Source: Lepidodermella squamata (lineage: Eukaryota > Gastrotricha). From it: 64,000 bases of DNA. Position 1 is the first letter of the stretch, and each line of letters begins with the position of its first letter. The DNA is taken from NCBI GenBank assembly GCA_047495785.1, contig JBLDXI010000081.1, forward strand, positions 35,582 through 99,581, written 5' to 3'. Both the position numbers and the translations under genes were made by a program. A model generated the notes under the pieces. It saw only the letters and a list, made by a program, of their open reading frames with translations. It had not been told where the DNA came from and did not search any database. Below are positions 58,755-64,000 of the stretch, piece by piece.

Positions 58755-59697
58755 TGATCTCCATAGAGCTATTTTTAAGATAGAGGTCCTACTCCTGACT
58801 TGTTTGAAAAGTAAACAAATCAGGCGATTTTTTTATTCCCGATGTCTAATTCATATGGTAATTTCCTTGACGAAAAATTTGGTGGTACCAGATAGCGCTT
58901 CAAATGGGGAACACTGCGATTATTTTTTCGAAATTTTCAGAGAAATTTAGAGCAGGTAAAGCAGAAATTTAGAGCAGGTAAAAACAATTATTTGATTTCG
59001 AATAAATGGAAATTAACTAATAATTAGATCGAAAATCGAAATTGAAGCATGTTTCGAATTTAGTGGGTTATATCCTGATCACACTCTATTTTGATGCTTG
59101 GGGCGAGCTTGGACGATTTTTTTCTGATTTTCTATAATTTTATAAATTATTCTGCTTGGATTTACATTATAAAAATCGAGATTGCCCGTTGGATTCAATC
59201 CAGAATCTTTCTTGACAGCTTGTGCGCCACGTGTGGCTGAGTTGAGTCCGGAGCTGGAACGGAGTTCGAATGCAGTGAAAAGCCATTCATTCAACTAATA
59301 AAAAAATTCCAGAAAATCAGGAAAAATTCGTCCAAGCTCTCTAAGCACTGAAATGTGGAGCTTGATCAGAACTACCTGGTCCGTTAGAAATACGCTTAAA
59401 TTTCGCAGCTGTCATGTTTTATTATTGATTAATTTCCTTTTTATGCGATTTTTCCCATTTCAAAAAATATTTAAATTTCGGAAAAATAATCAATGTGCTC
59501 GTCGTTTCAAGAGCCATCTCGAACCGCCGGGTATGATTGATTGTAATCAATCGTTTACGAATAACGAGCGATCGAAACTCACCTGATTTGTTTACTTTTC
59601 CAACCACTCGACGCTGATTCATCCATCCGGCGCCCATGGCGTTTACAGGCTTAGTCAGGAGTAGGACCTCTATCTTAAAACTAGCTCTATGGTGATC
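58755..59697. mobile_element. Foldback element between cassettes 1 and 2
   Basis: Outer 45 bp are inverted copies (CTCCATAGAGCT, AAGATAGAGGTCCTACTCC at the left; GGAGTAGGACCTCTATCTT, AGCTCTATGG at the right). The interior has no open frame. Termini resemble the foldback at 4254-4944. Confidence 0.75.
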
Positions 59698-59947
59698 TCT
59701 CGTGCGAAAAAATCCTCTCTACAATAAAAGTTGTGCGGAACATTCCGCTTAAATAATATTTCAGATATAAATTTAAAATTGTGGCTTCACGCGGAAAATG
59801 CCACTCAATTTGAAAAAATTCCACTCAATTTGCGAGAAAAATATGGAACTTTTCGTATGCATCTCGAATCTCGAACTTCGGACTTCTCGACTAAAATTCC
59901 ATCATGAAAAATCCCACGTAATTAAACCTATTTTCTCTTATTTTCAG

Positions 59948-60231
59948 ATGCCGCATTTCAATTTTCCGAGTCGATTGAAAAGTGTTACATTCTCGCGCGC
60001 AACACAGTGAACTGCGAACGTTGCCTCCACAGAATGCGCCAGCACGACTACGGCGAGCGTGACAACAGCACCAGGGTCGCCAACCACCGGCGCCACCACC
60101 GGCCCAAGTAACCCATGAAAGAGGATCGCGTGTTATTCGGGTAGCAGGAATGTTAATTGAATGACTGGTTGACGAGGGCGCTGGCTCTATCATACGTCGA
60201 GATCTAGTCAACATGCCTCATCGATGAATTG
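59948..60231 (+). ncRNA. Exon-like cassette 2
   Basis: Acceptor TTATTTTCAG and donor GTAAGAATTT, same internal blocks as cassette 1. Indels within the first 20 bp put the plus-strand ATG in a different frame, ending after about 20 codons. Confidence 0.45.
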
Positions 60232-61734
60232 GTAAGAATTTGCTTAAATTTACCTGATGGGCAAAATTAGCAGCCGATTACCTTTTTAATTATCATTTAT
60301 CATCGAAAAAAATGTGCTAGATCTTTGAGTTACCATTTGCATCGAAAACACTCATAATTTTTTAATGGTCTAATTTCAGCGGCATGCATGCCCGAAATTT
60401 CAGAATTTATTCCTTGATAGCTTTAATGAAAGTTTAGCGAAAATTCAGCTATTTATTATTAAAATTCCAGGGTTACGGGCGTTTCTCCGATTGATTTCCG
60501 AAATTTGTGTATAGATCACCGAAGGTCGCCCAGAAATTTTTTACAGGAACAATCCGATGAAACCAGATTAAGTTGATTGAAAAACCATAGACGTAATTTC
60601 CGATTAATTCCGATCGAGTTTTAGTCGCGGTTTCCTCAGTTGTCTTGTTTGTTTCCCCGGTAAATCATTGAGAACAGGTACTGAAGGCTATTATGCGTCA
60701 GTATTAGGAAAATGAGTTTATTCCGAATTTATCAATTGAGAAAAATCGCCGGTAGAGGTATGGCATGCCGCTGTCTTTGCTATGAATTTTTCAAATTTTT
60801 CCACCAGTCCAAAAAATTAATCTAACCCGTCAAAAATCAAATATTCTGTGAACGAAGGCTTCTCATTTCGCTGGCTGTGGTACCCCTTTTTCAAGTTTTT
60901 TTCAAGTTTACCGCCCTCTCAATAAAATAGACCGGGTCCAAAATCAGGAAAATTCGTGAATAAAGACATCCTCATTCGATCCTCTCGCTATCAATTTTTC
61001 ACTTTTTTCCGCCCGCTCAGAAATATAAATATGAACTTCAAATAATCGGGAATAATTTACGGATTTTATGCTCACCTTTTTGCGGTCAATTTTCCCCTAA
61101 TAATATGTTTTCAGTGTTAAATGCCAACTTTCTGAACGCCTTGAAATCGAATTGTATTGTTATGAATTGAGACCGACTATTTTGGACACCCTAAACTCCA
61201 TTTTTCCCTATGTTACTCAGGATAAATAACCCGCGATTATTCTAAATAGTTTTCTGATATTTAGCAATTCGGAATTGTTGTAATTTTTATCCTAAATAAC
61301 CGGCCGTGCTAAATAGCGAACTTTTTTTTATAGTGAAGCTTTTTCCCGGTTTTCCCTGGTAAATTTTGTTATTTCTTCGGTGAAATTACGGATCAAGGAC
61401 GTGGCTGGGGGTTAATGAGAGGTCGAATAATTTAGAAAAATGTTCACATTTCCTGCGAAACTTTGAAATATTAGAAAGCTACCAACTTCGCTATGAAAAA
61501 AGCCGTGAAGAGCTGCATACCTTAATTAGATCTTAGATGAAATCGAACTATTTTTTTCCGCTCGCTGTTTTTTTTTAATAAGACATGAGTTCAGATGCCA
61601 TCTAAGGTAGATTTTATACAATTTGAAGACCTAATGTTAGCCTTGGAGCATCGATACTCTGTCTACAATCACTTTAAATTAAGAACTTTCTGTGTTGATT
61701 TTTCCAATTTATTGTTTTTCATCGTTCTTTATAG

Positions 61735-61986
61735 ATGGCGGGTCGCTATCCGACGCCGTTGAAAATTGGGACTTGTCCACCTCAACATCGTTGCCATCTA
61801 GAGTGGGCACAAATCGGCGAAGTGGGCACAAATCGCAGTGTGGCCTAGCAACGCAAAAGCGGAAGCAGGCCCCTATGTCCGCAAGTTTTCTGCTCAGCCG
61901 GATTTGAAATCGAATGGCGACACGATCAAGATTCTGGCTGTGATATCAGACGCCAATTTTCGTCGGCATCGATCAATGACCCATCG
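61735..61986 (+). ncRNA. Exon-like cassette 3 (most diverged)
   Basis: Acceptor CTTTATAG and donor GTAATTATTT. Homology is clear only at the beginning (GTTGAAAATTGGGAC) and at the end (ATGACCCATCG). Part of the middle contains a local AGTGGGCACAAATCG duplication. Confidence 0.35.
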
Positions 61987-62580
61987 GTAATTATTTCCTC
62001 TGTTTTTTTCAGGCTTCTTGAATTTGAAAATTTTCATTTTGAATTTTCAAAAATTGCAAATTTGAAACAAATCGGTATTTCATTTTGTCATCGCTCGGTC
62101 GTTTTTAGGACACATTTCGAGAAAGGTGATCACTAATAATTAGCCTTAGAATTAGAATAATTGGAAGGTTTCGAGAATTTTTCCTTTAGAATTTTAGAAT
62201 CATATAGGCATGGCGTTAAACACCTTTTCCCGTGAGTAGACAGTCTATACTAATATTATGTCGTATGTAAAGAATTGATGAACGTCGAAAAATAATCTAG
62301 CCGCAATTAAATAATTCAGACCCATGAATATTTTTTTCCCGGGTAGATTGGCTTGATCGGTTTACTTTCATTGGCACAAGTTCCCTAAAAATTGATATTC
62401 CCATTCAAGTGATGAATTATGACTGACAAAAATTGAATGAAAGACTGATCATAATTTTTCGGCTAACATGAGAGGTCTCAAATTTTACAATGTCCACAAC
62501 GTTGAACGAAATTCCGGCTTCTTTGCGAGATATTTATGAAAATTTTCGTATGGGCCTCCACCTTCTCATTACATCGCGAA

Positions 62581-62593
62581 AAAGCCAAGTCAT
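62581..62593. repeat. Left copy of 13-bp target-site duplication
   Basis: AAAGCCAAGTCAT, repeated exactly at 63703-63715 on the other side of the LINE insertion. Confidence 0.85.
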
Positions 62594-63702
62594 AATAATA
62601 TAATAATAATAATGTTTTTATTTATCCTCTTCGGGACTGAGCGTCGTGTACCGTTTCCGGTTTTGAAGAGGGCGAAGGCAGGCGAAGAATGATCCTCACC
62701 CACCCCCACAGTCGAGGATTCTGCTTTTTGTATAGAATTCGTAATTTTCAATCGAGTTAACAACCATGCGCCATTCATCTTTTTCAAAAGAAACCGATTC
62801 CGCTAGTTGGACATCGGGAATAATTTTGATCTCAAAATCCTTTTCGCCGGGATTTTTTCTGTTTTCTCGTTTCTTGGTGGCTTTATTTTTCTTATCCTTG
62901 ACCTTATTGTTCTTATTGGTTTTCTTTTTCCGGCGAATTTCCTTAGTAAGACCTACTTTAATTAAGCTTCTATGCACTCCGTTGATCCATCTGGTTCGAG
63001 GTCTACCTCTGGGTGCAAACCACCCAAGCGGAGGCGTCCAAATATATATTTTGTGTATTAGTCCTTCTACGTCATAGTCACGTGACCTAATTATGTGCCC
63101 TAGATATCTTAGCCTTTGTTTTTCAACAATGCGGCTCACTTCAATGAGACCTCCGCATAACGCAAGTCGAATGTCTATATTTGGAATATAGTCCATTAGG
63201 TGGACACCTACTATAGATCGAAGCCATCGATATTCTATAGTGTTTAGTCTATTTTCTTGGGCTATCGATATGTTCCACGATTCGCAGGCGTAAATGATGG
63301 TAGGTATTATAACACATGTCAGTACCTTAAGTTTTGTAACTATGGAAACCTGACTTTTGTTGCACATGAATTTATTCATGGCGCCGAAAACACTGCCTGC
63401 CTTAGAAATTCTGTAGTTTAGTTAATTTTGGCATTTTGATTTCTCACCTTTATTTTTATAAATTGGGGTAATTATAGCCGTTGACCATTCTTCTGGGACC
63501 CTCTTATCTATCCAAGCTCGATTCAAAATTTCCCTGAGCCATTCAATATTGGCCTCGCTCAGAGCTTTGATCATTTCGGGTCTTACTTCATCTATACCCG
63601 GGGCTTTACCGTTTTTCATGTGGTCGATGGCATTTTTAATTTCGGTGAGAGTAATTTCCGTTAAATTTGGATTTTTATCTAATAGAATTTCATCGTCGGG
63701 GG
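62594..63702 (-). mobile_element. LINE insertion lacking the reverse-transcriptase core
   Basis: On the minus strand, 63702-63422 encodes the start of a reverse-transcriptase region (MKNGKAPGIDEVRPEMIKAL, then VPEEWSTAIITPIYKNKG). Directly after a stop, 63379-62696 encodes the C-terminal region (IIYACESWNISIAQENRLNT, QRLRYLGHIIRS, RGRPRTRWINGV). The palm with the catalytic YADD is missing between them. The 3' end is an (AAT)n-type tail. Flanking 13-bp direct repeats mark the insertion, so truncation and internal deletion are features of this copy. It lies between cassettes 3 and 4. Confidence 0.9.
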
Positions 63703-63715
63703 AAAGCCAAGTCAT
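63703..63715. repeat. Right copy of 13-bp target-site duplication
   Basis: AAAGCCAAGTCAT, matching 62581-62593. It lies 23 bp before the acceptor of cassette 4, i.e. the LINE landed in the intron just upstream of that exon-like unit. Confidence 0.85.
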
Positions 63716-63738
63716 TAAAGCTATTTTCTTATTTTCAG

Positions 63739-63989
63739 ATGATTTTTCAAATTGTCGAGTCGATTGGAAAGTGGGACATTCTCGCGCGAGCGTAGCCATC
63801 GTAGTATGCGTCAACACGGCGAGCGTGACAAAGCGACACCAGCGTCGACCACAACCGGCACCACCACCAGCCTTAGCAACTCGAGGCGTGTTAGGCGGGT
63901 AACAAGGATTGCTAATCGAATAACAGGTTGACGAGTGAACTGGCTCCCATAGCAAGCGTCAAGATACAGTCAGCATGTCCCAGCCATCG
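63739..63989 (+). ncRNA. Exon-like cassette 4
   Basis: Acceptor TTATTTTCAG and donor GTAATAATTT at the very edge of the window. Shares with cassette 1 the opening ATGATTTTTCAA and most internal blocks. The minus strand is open through this unit, but the frame is not kept in the other cassettes. Confidence 0.45.
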
Positions 63990-64000
63990 GTAATAATTTT

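Noticed and set aside
61735-61907. Cassette 3 as a coding exon
   Set aside because: The open frame is not preserved in the other cassettes and a local duplication explains its length.

Overview
This window is animal nuclear DNA. Genes are split by many short GT-AG introns, mostly about 45-130 bp with acceptors such as TTTTCAG. The products are secreted or membrane proteins typical of metazoans: astacin, CUB, EGF, kringle, C-type lectin, complement-control (CCP/sushi), laminin-G-like, Cys-loop receptor and collagen prolyl 4-hydroxylase. No species can be named with certainty. The compact introns, the six-cysteine kringle, the CCP modules and short degenerate TTAGGG-type tracts fit a compact-genome deuterostome such as a larvacean-like tunicate. 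That is an inference only.

Layout. Nearly all genes at 0.6-49 kb lie on the minus strand. Positions 639-5413 hold a 902-residue astacin-EGF-CUB-kringle-CTLD-CTLD protein. From 5.8 to 38.6 kb there is a dispersed array of Cys-loop (nicotinic-type) receptor genes. Five are intact (A 5855-7207, C 14121-15472, E 29499-30899, F 31960-33530, H 37029-38582), three are pseudogenes (B 7740-8219, D 21368-22836, G 34399-35735), and a 49-bp relic lies at 10937-10985. Each of the eight larger copies has the same roughly 70-bp element 60-200 bp upstream of its start. Astacin 5' exons plus receptor A were duplicated as a block (copy 2 at about 10990-15780). A plus-strand prolyl 4-hydroxylase gene (8923-10890) sits between the two blocks.

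A second duplicated pair is ankyrin gene plus serine protease: ANK1/SP1 at 23.3-25.9 kb and ANK2/SP2 at 40.1-45.5 kb. ANK2 is now fused, out of frame, to a duplicated 3' end of the neighbouring laminin-G gene (45996-48742). A 489-residue C-type-lectin protein (26649-29146) and a small two-membrane-segment protein (26036-26482) complete the gene-dense part.

Mobile DNA is abundant. There is a frameshifted GC-rich LINE (16.0-17.9 kb), a second LINE lacking its catalytic core but with a clear 13-bp target duplication (62594-63702) plus a 3' fragment of the same family (57018-57225), and a pogo-like element with TA target duplications that abuts the SP2 stop codon (41743-43515). Several foldback/MITE-like elements and a 109-bp near-perfect palindrome (41580-41688) are also present.

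From about 48.8 kb to the right edge I see no convincing protein gene. This AT-rich stretch holds four related exon-like cassettes (starting 57966, 59948, 61735, 63739), each bounded by an AG acceptor and a GT donor and lacking a shared plus-strand reading frame. They may be exons of a non-coding transcript or alternative 5' UTR exons of a gene beyond the window.
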